A stretch of 41,117 nucleotides of DNA from Clostridia bacterium. Its GTDB lineage: Bacteria > Bacillota > Clostridia > Oscillospirales > CAG-272. The DNA is taken from NCBI GenBank assembly GCA_017623975.1, contig JAGANX010000069.1, positions 1 through 41,117 of the forward strand. The letters run 5' to 3'. The notes below the pieces were generated by a model. That model worked only from the letters and a program-made list of their open reading frames with translations, did no database searches and had not been told where the DNA came from. The translations under genes were made by a program, and so were the position numbers. Below, piece after piece: positions 1-9,590 of the stretch (position 1 is the first letter of the stretch; each line of letters opens with the position of its first letter).

Positions 1-1
1 C

Positions 2-100
2 ATAGTAGGTAAATACATAGCAAAAATCTATGGCGAGGTTAAGGGCAGACCTCATTATATCGTTGCACAAACTAACAAAGATGACATAGTTAAAAAATAA
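2..100 (+). CDS. C-terminal end of an unidentified protein (partial)
   Basis: An open frame runs from the window edge to a TAA at 98-100 and encodes 32 residues ending in DDIVKK. It is followed at once by a strong hairpin terminator, which supports it being the true 3' end of a rightward gene. The tail is rich in Lys and beta-branched residues. I do not recognise the family from this fragment. Confidence 0.55.
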   Translation: MVGKYIAKIYGEVKGRPHYIVAQTNKDDIVKK

Positions 101-105
101 AAAAC

Positions 106-140
106 ACTCCCGTTGCAAAAGTGCAACGGGAGTATTTTTT
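106..140. terminator. Bidirectional rho-independent terminator
   Basis: A perfect 12-bp stem (106-117 with 122-133, loop AAAG) is flanked by A-rich sequence on the left and a T run on the right. It lies between the end of the rightward partial gene and the stop of the leftward ABC gene at 139, so it can terminate both. Confidence 0.85.
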
Positions 141-2040
141 ATGATTTAATCTTGCTTTTGGCTTCTAACTGCTTTTTATTGTATTGTAGCATGTAAAGGC
201 TGTAATATTTGCCTCGCTTTTGCAAAAGCTCACTGTGTGACCCTTCCTCCACAATCTCACCGTGGGATAGAAGAATTATATTGTCAGCATGCTGTATGGT
301 GGATAAGCGGTGGGCAACCATTAGCATAGTTCCGATTGACATAATCTTTTCAAGAGAATCTTGAATTAGAATTTCCGTCTCTGTATCAATGTTTGATGTA
401 GCCTCATCAAGTATCATAACACTCGGTTTATGTATAATAGTTCTTGCAAAGGAAAGAAGCTGACGCTGTCCCGAGGAGAAGTTGTTACCCCTTTCGCGTA
501 CCTCAGTATCAAGACCCTTGTCAAGCCTTGATATAAAGTGGCTTGCATTAACGTAATTGCAAACACGGTTTATTTCTTCATCGCTATATTCATTGTGTAA
601 GGCTATATTAGTTCTGATAGTGCCGGCAAACAAAAATACGTCTTGCAGCATTTGTCCAAAGTGGCGGCGCAGGGAGGATATTTTAATTTTTCGTATATCA
701 ATTCCGTCAATTAAAATTTGTCCCTTTTGTATATCGTAATTCCTACAAATAAGGGAAAGAATAGTTGTTTTGCCTGAGCCTGTTGAACCGACAAAGGCAA
801 CAGTTTGCTGTGGCTTTACCTTAAAGGAAACACCCTTCAATACCCATTCTCCGGGTACATAGCTGAACCATACGTCACGAAATTCAATTTCACCCTTAAC
901 GCTATCAAGCTCAATTGCGTCATCCTCGTCAACGACATTTGGTACAGTGTCAAGAACAGAGAAGATTTTTTCCGCAGAGGCAAAGGCACGCTGTAACATA
1001 TTAAACTGCTCAGCTAAGGACTGGATAGGGTTAAAGAATTTGCTTTGATACATATAGAAGGTAACCACCGTACCTGCTGTAATTGTTTGTCCTAAGAAGC
1101 TAATGTTATTTATATAGCCTCGTGAACCAAAGTAGAAAAGACACAAAACGGAAGCGACATAAAGCATATAAACCATAGGTCTGAAAATACCAAATGTAAA
1201 CATTTGTGACCGTTTACATTTACCAAGCACCCTGTTCTTTTCATCGAATGCGGCTTTTTTAACCGCCTGTCTGTTAAAAGCCTGTATAATTTTCATTCCG
1301 GACAGGTTTTCTGATAAAAACGTGTTAACATCAGTAGTTGCGTTGCTCACTTGCCTATGGGCTTTCCTTGAAAATTTTCTGAATATAATGGTAAAAAGCA
1401 CAACGAAGGGTACAAAGCAAAGCACCATTAAAGTAAGCATATAGTTAAGGGAAAGCATAGCCACCAAAACGCCAAGAATAACGAAAATGTTTTTAACAAG
1501 ATTGACAATTATTCCGGTGAACATATGGGAAAGGGCTTCTGTATCGTTTGCAACACGGGTAACAAGCATACCCACAGGACGCTTGTGGAGCTGCTCGTGG
1601 GAGAGCTTTTCAATATGCTCAAACAAATCCTGTCTGATTTGTGAAACTATTCTTTGTCCCGTTTTTTGAAGCACAATTGCTTGAATGTAAGAAGAAATTA
1701 AAGAGACAACAAGAACACTTGCATAAATTCCGACGGTTGCAAAAAGACGGGAAAGCTCAAAGTCGCCCTCTTTAATCATCTCAGTTACATTTCCTACGAT
1801 AATGGGCGAGACGATATCATAAACAATGGAAATGATAATAACAAAAAATACGAGAATAAAGCTTTTTAAATGCGGACGAGCAGAAGCAAGAAGTCTTTTG
1901 ATAATTTCCTTATCCTTCATGTTTCGGTCAAAGCCGATAGCGTTCTTTTTGTCCTTCATAAGACAGAAGGCAACTATGAAAATAATAGAAATAACACCGA
2001 TAATAGCGCCAATTATAAAAAGAGGATAAAATTCAAGCAT
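139..2040 (-). CDS. ABC exporter half-transporter (permease-ATPase), catalytically canonical partner
   Basis: A 633-residue fused membrane and ATPase protein of the type IV ABC exporter (MsbA/LmrCD-like) family. An extra N-terminal membrane segment (residues about 5-28) precedes the usual six-helix domain (about 55-360). The ATPase domain carries Walker A GSTGSGKTT (about 418), a non-canonical signature FSSGQ (about 519), Walker B with catalytic Glu (LDEATS, about 545) and switch His (VAHRLST, about 575). Its start codon overlaps the stop of the preceding gene (TAATG at 2038-2042), so the two are translationally coupled. The canonical Glu and His, with an altered signature, complement the other half, which has Asp at the Walker B position: the pattern of heterodimeric exporters with one active and one degenerate site. 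The substrate cannot be told from sequence; drug or peptide/lipid export is typical. Confidence 0.9.
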   Translation of the reverse strand: MLEFYPLFIIGAIIGVISIIFIVAFCLMKDKKNAIGFDRNMKDKEIIKRLLASARPHLKSFILVFFVIIISIVYDIVSPIIVGNVTEMIKEGDFELSRLFATVGIYASVLVVSLISSYIQAIVLQKTGQRIVSQIRQDLFEHIEKLSHEQLHKRPVGMLVTRVANDTEALSHMFTGIIVNLVKNIFVILGVLVAMLSLNYMLTLMVLCFVPFVVLFTIIFRKFSRKAHRQVSNATTDVNTFLSENLSGMKIIQAFNRQAVKKAAFDEKNRVLGKCKRSQMFTFGIFRPMVYMLYVASVLCLFYFGSRGYINNISFLGQTITAGTVVTFYMYQSKFFNPIQSLAEQFNMLQRAFASAEKIFSVLDTVPNVVDEDDAIELDSVKGEIEFRDVWFSYVPGEWVLKGVSFKVKPQQTVAFVGSTGSGKTTILSLICRNYDIQKGQILIDGIDIRKIKISSLRRHFGQMLQDVFLFAGTIRTNIALHNEYSDEEINRVCNYVNASHFISRLDKGLDTEVRERGNNFSSGQRQLLSFARTIIHKPSVMILDEATSNIDTETEILIQDSLEKIMSIGTMLMVAHRLSTIQHADNIILLSHGEIVEEGSHSELLQKRGKYYSLYMLQYNKKQLEAKSKIKS

Positions 2041-3812
2041 TACAGACCCTCCTTTTCCTCGTCAAGCCTTTGAAGCTCAACCATATTGCGGTATTCCTTG
2101 CAGGACTCATAAAGCTCATCATGAGTGCCAAAGGCGATTAATGCACCGTCATCAAAGTAAGCAACCTTGTCCATTTTTTCAACGGTGGAGACACGGTGGG
2201 CAATTAAAATAGTTGTCTTGCCCTTACGTAATTCTGCAAGATTTTCTATTATAACCTTTTCTGTTTTTGTATCAACCGCAGACACAGAGTCGTCCAAAAT
2301 CAAAATAGGGGCATTTTTCATAAGCGCACGCGCAATGGAAATACGTTGCTTTTGTCCGCCTGAAACAGTAACGCCACGTTCACCTAAAACAGTGTCATAG
2401 CCCTTGGCGAAACCAACAATGTTACTGTGAATATCCGCTAAGCGTGCAGCCTCCTGCACTGTCAAATCGCTTTCGTTTGTAGCAAAGGCAATGTTATTCT
2501 TAATGGTGTCGCTAAACAAAAAGTTGTCCTGTGGTACGTAAGCGCAAAACTTACGCAAATTGTCAATGGGTATTTTGTTTACATCATGACCGTCTATAAA
2601 AAGCGTACCGTTTTCCACATTGTAGGTACGCAAAATTAAGTCAACCAAGGTTGTTTTTCCCGCACCTGTTTTTCCGATAATTCCCACACGCTCCCCGGCA
2701 TTTATCTTTAAGGATACGTTTTTAAGCGCATCATAGGAAACATCGGGATAACGGAAAGTAAGGCTTTTGAATTCGATATCACCCTTAACTGCTTCAAGGG
2801 GCTTTACATCATCACTGTCGCGAACCTCAATTTCAGCATCCAAAAGCTCAGATATACGGTTTAAGGATGCACGACCGCGGGACTGCATTTCAATAATTTG
2901 TGAAATTGCCATAATAGGCCAAACGATAGTATTAAAGTAGCCAATAAATTCAACAAACTGTCCTGCATTAAACACGCCCTTATGCACAAGAAAACCGCCG
3001 TAGCCAAGAACAATACAAATAACGGATTCGACAAAAAGTGTAACGAAAATATGTAAAAGGGTGGAGGCACGGGTGTGGTCAACGTTGGCTTTTTCGTTTT
3101 TTCTGTTAAGGGATTTAAATACCCAAAGCTCCTTCGCCTCCTTAACATACGCTTTTATAACAGCGAAGCCTGAAAAGCTTTCCTGTGAAAAATCAGAAAG
3201 AGCAGAAAATGCCTCTTGGCGAAGTGACCACTTTTTTGTCATATATTTTCTAACAATAGTTGCAACTATGATAAGTAAAGCCATAGGGATGAGAGAGAAA
3301 AGGGTTAAAACCACATTCATTCTAAACATCTTTACAAGAGCCATGCAGCCAAGCAAAAGAGCATCAAACAAAGATAAAATACCCGAGCCAAAGCATTCCT
3401 GCACAGTGTGTAAATCGTTTGTAAAAAGGGACATTAAATTGCCAACCTTGTTTGTTTGATAATAATTTTGAGAAAGGTCCTATGCATGGTCAAACATACG
3501 CTCTCTCAAATCTGTTTCAACCTTGATAGCTGAGCCAAAAAAGCACATTCTCCAAAGAAATCTGCCAAGAACAAGAGCCACTATTACAAAAATCATAGGC
3601 AAACAAATCTTGTCAAGCACAAAGGTAATGGTAAAGTCATGTCTTACCCCGTCAAGCACCACGTATCCGTCACTGATACCGTTAATGACTTGTCTATATA
3701 GTTCAGGGATCAAAAGCTGAAAATAGTCAACCAAAATAAGTGCCAAAAGTCCTAAAATAAGCACAGGCAAATGCTTTAAATAGTATCTGTTAATATGCTT
3801 ACCGAATAACAT
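2040..3812 (-). pseudogene. ABC exporter half-transporter interrupted by one in-frame TAG codon
   Basis: This is one ABC exporter half (590 codons if read through) split by TAG at 3480-3482, codon 111. Upstream, 3480-3812 encodes the first 110 residues; downstream, the same frame continues without any shift, with its first ATG at 3434. The break falls between FDHA and DLSQNYYQ at the end of the second membrane helix; the three paralogues in this window have Glu, Ser or Gly at the aligned place. Everything else is intact: Walker A GKTGAGKTT, signature VSGGQ, Walker B LDDSVSAVD (Asp replaces the catalytic Glu) and switch His. It is the degenerate-site partner of the gene at 139-2040. It may be a young nonsense mutant, a sequencing error, or a readthrough/recoded gene. 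A fragment starting at 3434 would lack the first two helices and is unlikely to work. Confidence 0.8.
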
Positions 3813-3840
3813 ATTTTCACCTCCCAGCTTTAATATAAAT

Positions 3841-3870
3841 ATAATATCACAGAATATATAAAAAAATCAA
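3841..3870 (-). promoter_or_regulatory. Promoter for the ABC pair
   Basis: On the minus strand TTGATT (3865-3870) and TATTAT (3841-3846) are separated by 18 nt. The site lies about 30 nt upstream of the start at 3812, which has a GGGAGG-type ribosome binding site. Confidence 0.55.
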
Positions 3871-3876
3871 CATAAA

Positions 3877-3929
3877 AATGCAAAAAACAAAACTAACTTG
3901 TAAGGTGAGCCAATTTTGATTTTTGCATT
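3877..3929 (-). terminator. Long inverted repeat, probable terminator of the acetyltransferase gene
   Basis: Arms 3877-3892 and 3914-3929 pair at 15 of 16 positions around a 21-nt loop. The repeat starts 7 nt past the acetyltransferase stop and the minus-strand right arm is T-rich. The large loop makes it less typical than the other terminators here. Confidence 0.5.
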
Positions 3930-3935
3930 TAATTA

Positions 3936-4547
3936 TTAAAGATTTTCCCAATCTATTTCTTCGTTTCTGAAAAAGTATTTTTTGTCCCTTTCGGAAATCT
4001 TGCGCATGACCCTGCAAGGGTTACCAACCGCTACAACGCCTGCGGGGATATCTCTTGTAACGATGCTGCCTGCGCCTATTACTGTATTATCACCGATAGT
4101 AACACCCGGCATTACAATAACTCCTGCCCCAAGCCAGCAGTTTTTACCGATATGTACGGGCTTGTTATACTGTGTGGCCTTTTGCCTAAGCTCCGGGTCG
4201 ATAGGGTGGCCGGCGGTTGCAATAACCGTGTTAGGACCTATCATAGTGTAGTCACCGATATAAATATCAGTGTCGTCAACCAAGGTTAAGTTAAAGTTAG
4301 CATACACCCATTTGCCAAGGTGCGTGTTTTTACCACCCCAATTGGAGTGGAGAGGCGGCTCAATGTAAGTGCCCTCGCCAATTTCCGCAAACATTTCCTT
4401 TAAAAGCTGTTCACGCCTTTTGCTTTCAAGGGGACGGGTAGCATTATAATCGTATTGCTTTTCCAAGCAAAGAGCTTGGTCGCTTAATATGGACTCATCA
4501 TTGCAGTAGTAAATAAGTCCCATTTCCATTCTTTCCTTTTGTGTCAT
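3936..4547 (-). CDS. Sugar O-acetyltransferase (maltose/galactoside acetyltransferase family)
   Basis: A 203-residue cytoplasmic enzyme of the left-handed beta-helix (hexapeptide repeat) acetyltransferases, transferring acetyl from acetyl-CoA to a sugar hydroxyl. An N-terminal helical region with YNATRPLE (about residues 33-42) is the usual Mac-type lead-in. Hexapeptide turns follow (GDYTMIGPNTVI, GAGVIVMPGVTIGDNTVIGAGS) with the conserved catalytic His in TAGHPIDPE at about 112-120. Length and order match Maa/LacA/NodL proteins. The start ATG at 4547 has AAGGAG just upstream. It stands alone, divergent from lepA. Acceptor sugar is unknown. Confidence 0.88.
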   Translation of the reverse strand: MTQKERMEMGLIYYCNDESILSDQALCLEKQYDYNATRPLESKRREQLLKEMFAEIGEGTYIEPPLHSNWGGKNTHLGKWVYANFNLTLVDDTDIYIGDYTMIGPNTVIATAGHPIDPELRQKATQYNKPVHIGKNCWLGAGVIVMPGVTIGDNTVIGAGSIVTRDIPAGVVAVGNPCRVMRKISERDKKYFFRNEEIDWENL

Positions 4548-4600
4548 GAGTTCTCCTTAGTAATAAAGTCTTTTTAACATCAAATAAATCGGTTATTTCC

Positions 4601-4629
4601 ATTTTACAACAGGTAATTAGAAAATTCAA
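4601..4629 (-). promoter_or_regulatory. Promoter for the O-acetyltransferase
   Basis: Minus-strand TTGAAT (4624-4629), 17-nt spacer, TAAAAT (4601-4606), 54 nt upstream of the ATG. Confidence 0.65.
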
Positions 4630-4657
4630 GCACATTATATTATTTATATAAAAATAC

Positions 4658-4686
4658 TTGCACAATAAAAATATTTGTGATAAAAT
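4658..4686 (+). promoter_or_regulatory. Promoter for lepA-hemW
   Basis: TTGCAC (4658-4663), 17-nt spacer, TAAAAT (4681-4686), about 31 nt before the lepA ATG. It also rules out a longer lepA frame starting in the -35 box. Confidence 0.7.
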
Positions 4687-4717
4687 AACTGTGAATTTTT
4701 CCGAAAGGATTTTGAAA

Positions 4718-6535
4718 ATGAACGAAAAACAGAAAAATATAAGAAACTTTTCTATTATTGCGCATATAGACCACGGTAAATCAACCTTGGCTGACAGAAT
4801 TCTTGAATACTGTAATGCTGTTACAAAGCGTGAGATGGAGGAGCAACTCCTTGATAATATGGATTTGGAGCGTGAAAGAGGTATCACAATCAAAGCCCGA
4901 GCTGTTCGTATAGACTATAAGCATAGGGACGGTCAGGAATATACCTTAAATTTGATTGATACTCCGGGCCACGTTGACTTTAACTATGAGGTTTCCAGGT
5001 CATTAAACGCTTGTGAGGGTGCTTTGCTGGTTGTTGACTCAACACAGGGTATAGAGGCGCAAACTCTTGCAAACGCCTATTTGGCGGTGGATTGCGACAT
5101 TGAAATTGTTCCTGTTATTAACAAAATTGACCTGCCTTCTGCTGATGTTGATAGGGTAAGGGGAGAAATTGAGGACGTTATCGGTATTGTAGCTGAGGAC
5201 TGTCCTGCGGTATCCGCTAAGGTTGGACTTAATATCGATCAGGTGCTTGATGCGGTTGTGGAAAAAATACCTGCACCAAAGGGGGATGAGACTAAGCCGC
5301 TTAAATGCTTGATTTTCGACTCTCACTATAACGCATATTTAGGCGTAGTGGTTTACGTGCGTGTAATAGACGGCGTGCTTCGTGCAGGAGACAAAATAAA
5401 GCTGATGAACACAGGTGCGCAGTATGATGTTGTGGAGGTTGGCTACTTAAATGCCTTTGGACTGCAAAAGGCGGAAAGCTTGTCAGCAGGTGAGGTTGGT
5501 TATATAACCGCAAGCATAAAAACTGTTAGTGAAACAAGGGTTGGTGACACTGTTACCACTGTGGAAAACGGGGCAAGTGAGCCACTTCAAGGCTTTAAAG
5601 AAGCACTTCCAATGGTGTTTTCCGGTATTTATCCTGCGGATGGTGCAAGGTATAACGACCTTCGTGATGCACTTGAAAAGTTAAAGCTTAACGATGCGGC
5701 GCTATCCTTTGAGGCAGAAACGTCAGTTGCCCTTGGCTTTGGTTTTAGGTGCGGCTTCCTTGGCCTTTTGCACATGGAAATTATCCAAGAGCGCTTAGAG
5801 AGGGAGTTTAATCTTGACCTGATTACCACAGCGCCAAGCGTAATTTATAAGATTGAAAAGACAAACGGCGAGGTTATATTGGTTGATAACCCATCCAATT
5901 ACCCGCCAACAGACACAATAAAAACCGCTTATGAGCCAACTGTTAAATCAAGCATAATTACCCCAACGGAGTATGTTGGCGGCATAATGGATTTGTGCCA
6001 GGATAGGCGTGGCGTGTTTAAGGATATGAAGTATCTTGACTCATCACGTGTGGAGCTTCACTACATTATGCCCTTGAACGAAATAGTATATGACTTCTTT
6101 GATGCACTTAAAAGCAGGAGCAAGGGCTATGCTTCCCTTGACTACGAGCTTGCCGGATATGAGCCAAGCAGCTTGGTTAAGCTGGATTTCTTGCTTAACG
6201 GAGAGATTGTGGATGCGCTAACATTTATCGTTCACTCTGAAAAGGCATATGCAAGGGCAAGAAAAATAGCTGAAAAGCTTAAAGACAACATTTCTCGACA
6301 GCTTTTTGAAATTCCTATTCAAGCAGCTATCGGCTCAAAGGTTATAGCCCGTGAAACTGTACGCGCTCTTCGCAAGGACGTGCTTGCTAAATGCTACGGC
6401 GGTGATATTACAAGAAAGAAAAAGCTTCTTGAAAAGCAAAAAGAGGGTAAAAAGAAAATGCGTCGCTTAGGCTCTGTTGAGGTAACCCCCGAAGCATTTA
6501 TGGATGTGCTTAAACTTGACGATAGTGAAAAATGA
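4718..6535 (+). CDS. lepA: Elongation factor 4 (ribosomal back-translocase) LepA
   Basis: A 605-residue translational GTPase. EF4 acts on stalled or post-translocation ribosomes and affects ribosome assembly. The G1 motif AHIDHGKST (residues 15-23), G3 DTPGH and G4 NKID are all present, followed by EF-G-like domains and the LepA-specific Lys-rich C-terminal end ([13 protein letters not shown]). The start is placed at 4718 because it has GAAAGGA at 4702-4708 and the protein then begins at the family's usual place. The longer frame would begin inside the promoter. The stop overlaps the ATG of hemW by four bases (ATGA), indicating translational coupling. Confidence 0.97.
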   Translation: MNEKQKNIRNFSIIAHIDHGKSTLADRILEYCNAVTKREMEEQLLDNMDLERERGITIKARAVRIDYKHRDGQEYTLNLIDTPGHVDFNYEVSRSLNACEGALLVVDSTQGIEAQTLANAYLAVDCDIEIVPVINKIDLPSADVDRVRGEIEDVIGIVAEDCPAVSAKVGLNIDQVLDAVVEKIPAPKGDETKPLKCLIFDSHYNAYLGVVVYVRVIDGVLRAGDKIKLMNTGAQYDVVEVGYLNAFGLQKAESLSAGEVGYITASIKTVSETRVGDTVTTVENGASEPLQGFKEALPMVFSGIYPADGARYNDLRDALEKLKLNDAALSFEAETSVALGFGFRCGFLGLLHMEIIQERLEREFNLDLITTAPSVIYKIEKTNGEVILVDNPSNYPPTDTIKTAYEPTVKSSIITPTEYVGGIMDLCQDRRGVFKDMKYLDSSRVELHYIMPLNEIVYDFFDALKSRSKGYASLDYELAGYEPSSLVKLDFLLNGEIVDALTFIVHSEKAYARARKIAEKLKDNISRQLFEIPIQAAIGSKVIARETVRALRKDVLAKCYGGDITRKKKLLEKQKEGKKKMRRLGSVEVTPEAFMDVLKLDDSEK

Positions 6536-7659
6536 GAAGGATAGGTCTTTACATTCACATTCCCTTTTGCGTAAAAAAGTGTAATTATTGTGACTTCTAT
6601 TCCTTGCCGCATAGCAAGGAAAAGGAAGAATTATATATTAGCGCGCTTTGTAAGCATATAGAAAAAGAAAAGCATCTTTATGACAACTGTGAATTTGATA
6701 CGGTTTATATAGGCGGAGGCACGCCAAGTATTCTTTCAAAAAGCTCCGTTATTCGCCTTGTGGGTGCGGTGAAAAAGCACTTAAATACGACACAGGGTGG
6801 GGAATTTACAATTGAGCTTAATCCTTGCACTATAACAAAGGAAAAGCTTTTGACCTATAAGGAGTTAGGTATTAACCGCCTCAGCATAGGGGTGCAAAGT
6901 GCCAATGATAAGGAGTTGAAATGCTTGGGCAGGGCGCACACAAGTAAGGAAGCCTTTGAAAAATTCAATTTGGCAAGGGAGTGCGGTTTCAATAATATCA
7001 GTCTTGACGTTATGTTCAGTCTGCCAAACCAGAAAATAAGCGATTTTCAAAAAACGCTTGACTACGTGTGCGGTTTTTCACCTGAGCATATCTCTGCATA
7101 TGGGCTAAAAATAGAGGAAAATACTCCCTTTGGCAAAAACAGAGATAAGCTTTCACTGCCAAGTGAGGATGAAGATTATGATATGTATATGTGTCTGTGT
7201 GATACACTTTCTAAAAACGGTTATGAGCAGTATGAAATTAGCAATTTTTCAAAAAGAGGCTACCGTTCGCGCCATAATATGAAATATTGGCTGTGCCAAG
7301 AGTATGTTGGCTTCGGACCTTCATCACATTCTTACTTTGACGGCGTGCGTTATTATTATGATGCGAATTTTCAAAAATATATTGACGGCAGCTCCGAAAG
7401 AATTATGGAGACCGTAAATGATGCCGAAACAACACTTGCAGATAAAATGGATGAATACGTCATGCTTAGGCTAAGGCTAAGTGACGGTGTTGATGAAGGT
7501 GAGTTTTTTAAAGCTTTTAATAAGAGCTTTTTAGATGAGTATCCCAAATTAAAGGATTTTTTAAAAAACGGCTATGTCGTTCACCAAGACGGGCATTACT
7601 CATTTACAAGGAGAGGCTATTTTGTGAGCAATTACATTCTATCTGAAATTTTGCATTAA
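6532..7659 (+). CDS. hemW: Radical SAM heme chaperone HemW
   Basis: A 375-residue radical SAM protein. The N-terminus has the HemW form of the iron-sulfur motif, HIPFC then C and C at residues 13, 17 and 20 (CxxxCxxC), and the GGGTPS SAM-binding glycine motif near residue 62. Members were long called coproporphyrinogen III oxidase-like; HemW is now understood as a heme-binding chaperone that loads heme into respiratory enzymes. The lepA-hemW order is widespread in Bacillota, but the heat-shock genes (hrcA-grpE-dnaK) that often follow are missing. A strong terminator follows at once. Confidence 0.92.
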   Translation: MRRIGLYIHIPFCVKKCNYCDFYSLPHSKEKEELYISALCKHIEKEKHLYDNCEFDTVYIGGGTPSILSKSSVIRLVGAVKKHLNTTQGGEFTIELNPCTITKEKLLTYKELGINRLSIGVQSANDKELKCLGRAHTSKEAFEKFNLARECGFNNISLDVMFSLPNQKISDFQKTLDYVCGFSPEHISAYGLKIEENTPFGKNRDKLSLPSEDEDYDMYMCLCDTLSKNGYEQYEISNFSKRGYRSRHNMKYWLCQEYVGFGPSSHSYFDGVRYYYDANFQKYIDGSSERIMETVNDAETTLADKMDEYVMLRLRLSDGVDEGEFFKAFNKSFLDEYPKLKDFLKNGYVVHQDGHYSFTRRGYFVSNYILSEILH

Positions 7660-7661
7660 AG

Positions 7662-7690
7662 CAGACAGGTGCGCCTGTCTGTTTTATTTT
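7662..7690 (+). terminator. Terminator of lepA-hemW
   Basis: Perfect 8-bp stem CAGACAGG/CCTGTCTG (7662-7669, 7674-7681), loop TGCG, then TTTTATTTT. Confidence 0.85.
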
Positions 7691-7775
7691 GACGGAATTT
7701 AATAAAATGTGGTCTTTCAGGGTATAACGTGTCGAAATACAAAGATTAAATTTGTGTTAACATCTGGCAAAATTA

Positions 7776-7804
7776 TTGACTAATCAAGAAAAAAGTGGTA
7801 AAAT
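7776..7804 (+). promoter_or_regulatory. Promoter of the XRE membrane regulator
   Basis: TTGACT (7776-7781), 17-nt spacer, TAAAAT (7799-7804), 24 nt before the ATG and upstream of an AGGAGGGG ribosome binding site. Confidence 0.75.
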
Positions 7805-7828
7805 GTTTCAAAAAGAGGAGGGGAGTTT

Positions 7829-8497
7829 ATGGAACTTAGTCAGCTTAAACAAAACGTTGCACAGAACATTTTCTATTTACGCACAGTGAATAATATGACG
7901 CAAAGTGAGCTTGGTGCACGTCTGAATTATTCCGATAAAACCATCTCCAAATGGGAAAGGGCAGAAGGACTGCCTGATGTATATGTTTTAACACAAATCA
8001 GCGAGCTTTTTGGAGTAAGTGTTGATTATCTGTTAGAGGAGCATACCGAGCAGGACAGACGGGTGGAAACGCAACCGCTTCGCAACACAAAAAGGCTTTT
8101 AACAAAAATTGTGCTGACATCTATTATTGCAATAACGGTTTTAATATCCGTTATTTTATATTTGGCAAAAGATATCTTTTATTGGCAAATGTTCGTTTAT
8201 ATTGTGCCTCTTATTTGTGTCGTACAGATTATTTTTTCTGCTGTATGGTGGCACGGGAAATGGACGTTCTTTTACATCTCAATTTTAGTATGGTCGGTTA
8301 TTGGTACAATATATGTTGCGCTTCTTAGCTACAATTGCTGGCAGCTTTTCTTGGTGGGAATTCCTGTTCAAATCGTGGTTTTTTTGTGCTTTAAAATGGG
8401 ACTTGCTATTTCCATAGTTCAAAAAACATCTGATTTATTTAAACGCAAGGGGAAAAAGCAGGCGGAAGCGGTGAAAAAGGAAAATGACGAGGAATAA
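7829..8497 (+). CDS. XRE-family HTH regulator with C-terminal membrane domain
   Basis: A 222-residue protein with an N-terminal Cro/C1-type helix-turn-helix (about residues 8-65, with TQSELGARLNYSDKTISKWE), a short charged linker, then four predicted membrane helices (about 90-112, 120-140, 145-165, 168-190) and a basic cytoplasmic tail. Such membrane-anchored XRE proteins are common in Clostridia and are thought to couple envelope state to transcription; targets are usually unknown. It is monocistronic here, with its own promoter and a strong terminator. Confidence 0.85.
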   Translation: MELSQLKQNVAQNIFYLRTVNNMTQSELGARLNYSDKTISKWERAEGLPDVYVLTQISELFGVSVDYLLEEHTEQDRRVETQPLRNTKRLLTKIVLTSIIAITVLISVILYLAKDIFYWQMFVYIVPLICVVQIIFSAVWWHGKWTFFYISILVWSVIGTIYVALLSYNCWQLFLVGIPVQIVVFLCFKMGLAISIVQKTSDLFKRKGKKQAEAVKKENDEE

Positions 8498-8565
8498 AAA
8501 GTATATCAATAAAAAATGCCACCCTGTGTGCGAATTTTCAACAAAATAATCTTTTGATTTGTTTC

Positions 8566-8603
8566 AAAAAGCTCATTCTACTCACAGTAGAGTGAGCTTT
8601 TTT
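8566..8603 (+). terminator. Terminator of the XRE gene
   Basis: A 16-bp stem (8566-8581 with 8587-8602, one G-T pair), loop TCACA, ending in TTTTTT. It lies inside the longest open frame of the next gene, so that frame's upstream start at 8559 is not credible. Confidence 0.85.
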
Positions 8604-8702
8604 GATAATAGAATGGGAGAATATAAGAGTAGGGGGACATTTTGCTCCATGTTTGGTAAAATATTTTATGTGGCAATGAATATGCTACGAAAGGAGCAAA
8701 AA

Positions 8703-9590
8703 ATGGAAAACTATGTAATCGCAACATGCTCAACTGCTGACATAAGTCTTAACCATATGTTACGCATTGGGGTTGAGTATGTAAAATTTTCTTATTTCTT
8801 AAACGATGTGGAATATAAGGATGATTTAGGGCAAACAATGAGTCATGAAAGCTTTTACCAAAAGCTAAGTCAAGGCTGCGACAGTAAAACAACACAGCCT
8901 AATATGGAAAGCTATAAGGAATTTTTATATCAATTCTTAAACGAGGGGAGAGATGTAATTCTACTAAATTTGTCTTCGGGCATTTCAGGTGCGCAGGCAT
9001 CTGCAAAAATTGCGGAGAAGGAATTGAAATCAGAATTTCCCGAAAGGAAAATTTATATCGTTGACTCACTTGGTGCATCAAGCGGGATGGGTCTTTTAGT
9101 AGATAAAATGGCAGAATTGCGAAAAGAGGGAATGGGCATAGACGATTTGTATGCCTGGACAGAAAAAAACAAGCTTCGAGTACAGCACTGGTTTTTCTCA
9201 ACCGATTTAACCTTTTATGTAAAAGGCGGTAGAGTGTCAAGGGTTGCGGGATGGTTTGGCACTATACTTAAAATTTGCCCGTTATTAACTGTTGATAAAA
9301 AGGGAAAGCTTGTTCCAAAGGAAAAAATAAGAGGTAAAAGCAGTGTAATACGTAGAATAGTAGATAAAATGGAAGAAAATGCCATAAACGGCTTAGGCTA
9401 TAACGGTAAATGCTTTATATCTCACTCCGATTGCTATGAGGATGCACAGGAGGTTAAAAGGTTAGTGGAGGAGCGTTTTCCATTTTTAGACGGAAGGGTT
9501 CTAATAAACAACATAGGCACAACCATCGGTTCTCACACAGGACCGGGTACGGTTGCACTGTTTTTCTTCGGCAAGGAAAGGGTTGAGTAA
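8703..9590 (+). CDS. fakB: DegV family fatty-acid-binding protein (FakB-type)
   Basis: A 295-residue DegV protein. FakB proteins bind a fatty acid and present it to the kinase FakA, which makes acyl phosphate for phospholipid synthesis. Family hallmarks in order: ATCSTADIS near the N-terminus, LNLSSGISGAQASA in the middle, IYIVDSLGASSG, the VKGGRVSRVAG loop, and GTTIGSHTGPGTVALFF at the end. The start at 8703 has GAAAGGAG at 8689-8696; the longer frame from 8559 runs through a terminator hairpin. The stop abuts the ATG of the DAK protein, so the two are co-translated. The fakB-fakA pairing makes the fatty-acid role likely rather than certain. Confidence 0.88.
   Translation: MENYVIATCSTADISLNHMLRIGVEYVKFSYFLNDVEYKDDLGQTMSHESFYQKLSQGCDSKTTQPNMESYKEFLYQFLNEGRDVILLNLSSGISGAQASAKIAEKELKSEFPERKIYIVDSLGASSGMGLLVDKMAELRKEGMGIDDLYAWTEKNKLRVQHWFFSTDLTFYVKGGRVSRVAGWFGTILKICPLLTVDKKGKLVPKEKIRGKSSVIRRIVDKMEENAINGLGYNGKCFISHSDCYEDAQEVKRLVEERFPFLDGRVLINNIGTTIGSHTGPGTVALFFFGKERVE

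Noticed and set aside
3435..3812. Two separate genes instead of one interrupted ABC gene
   Set aside because: Both parts are in the same frame and together match one full ABC exporter half; neither alone is a known protein.
8559..8702. N-terminal extension of the DegV protein
   Set aside because: It runs through a strong terminator hairpin and is not part of the DegV family; the ATG at 8703 has a good ribosome binding site.
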